Assembly (NCBI GenBank): GCA_964473245.1
Contig: CAYYOL010000048.1
Span: 1-12,802, forward strand
DNA: 12,802 bases
From: CAYZJV01 sp964473245
GTDB lineage: Bacteria; Spirochaetota; Spirochaetia; Sphaerochaetales; Sphaerochaetaceae
Reading direction: 5' to 3'
A program made the translations under genes and the position numbers. This document shows, in pieces, positions 12,775 to 12,802 of this stretch (its first letter is position 1; each line of letters begins with the position of its first letter). The notes below the pieces were generated by a model, which had not been told where the DNA came from, searched no databases, and saw nothing but the letters and a program-made list of their open reading frames with translations.

Positions 12775-12802
12775 ATTAAACCGGTTGATTTCAGTCCATG
12801 AC

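Noticed and set aside
12779..12786. AACCGGTT palindrome upstream of the operon promoter, possibly a LacI/PurR-type operator
   Set aside because: 8-base palindromes occur often by chance and the flanks are only partly symmetric; not enough for an operator call.

Overview
The window looks like chromosome from a Gram-negative-type bacterium, most plausibly a free-living or host-associated spirochaete (Sphaerochaeta/Spirochaeta/Treponema-like). This rests on the style of the substrate-binding protein (a short hydrophobic signal ending in VFA-QGQA) and on a BMP-type purine nucleoside transporter of the kind called PnrA-E in Treponema and NupNOPQ in Bacillus. The assignment is by memory of families, not by a search. 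Base composition is balanced and most genes have a clear GGAGG-type ribosome binding site. All genes but one are on the minus strand.

Minus strand, right to left, 12712 to 4213: one tightly packed nine-gene unit reads away from a strong promoter at 12746-12774. It encodes a BMP-family nucleoside-binding protein, a two-domain ABC ATPase, two permeases, purine nucleoside phosphorylase, a DUF985 cupin, a short-chain dehydrogenase, a calcineurin-like metallophosphoesterase and a ParB/Srx-like (DGNHR) protein. Genes overlap or are 2-12 bases apart, except for a gap of about 60-80 bases with a GC-rich hairpin between the binding protein and the ATPase. The first five genes make a coherent purine nucleoside import and phosphorolysis pathway. 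The last four have no assigned job there and are the least understood part of the window.

Plus strand, 3674-4207: a small exported beta-rich protein of unknown function, convergent with the operon (5 bases between stop codons). It lies downstream of a near-consensus promoter whose predicted start falls on the ATG, which suggests a leaderless mRNA.

Minus strand, 3343 to 131: two tandem paralogous GntR/FadR-type (FCD) regulators, a solitary ABC ATPase of the YlmA/ModF-like kind, and a WrbA/flavodoxin-like protein ending at a GNRA-loop terminator. The two regulators align without gaps, but only one keeps the D-H-H-H metal-binding set of FCD domains. The spaces around them carry an 11-bp inverted repeat and scattered copies of a TGWCATAAG word that may be their operators. 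Bases 1-88 look like the control region of a gene beyond the left edge.

No tRNA, rRNA, insertion sequence, CRISPR array or phage gene was seen.
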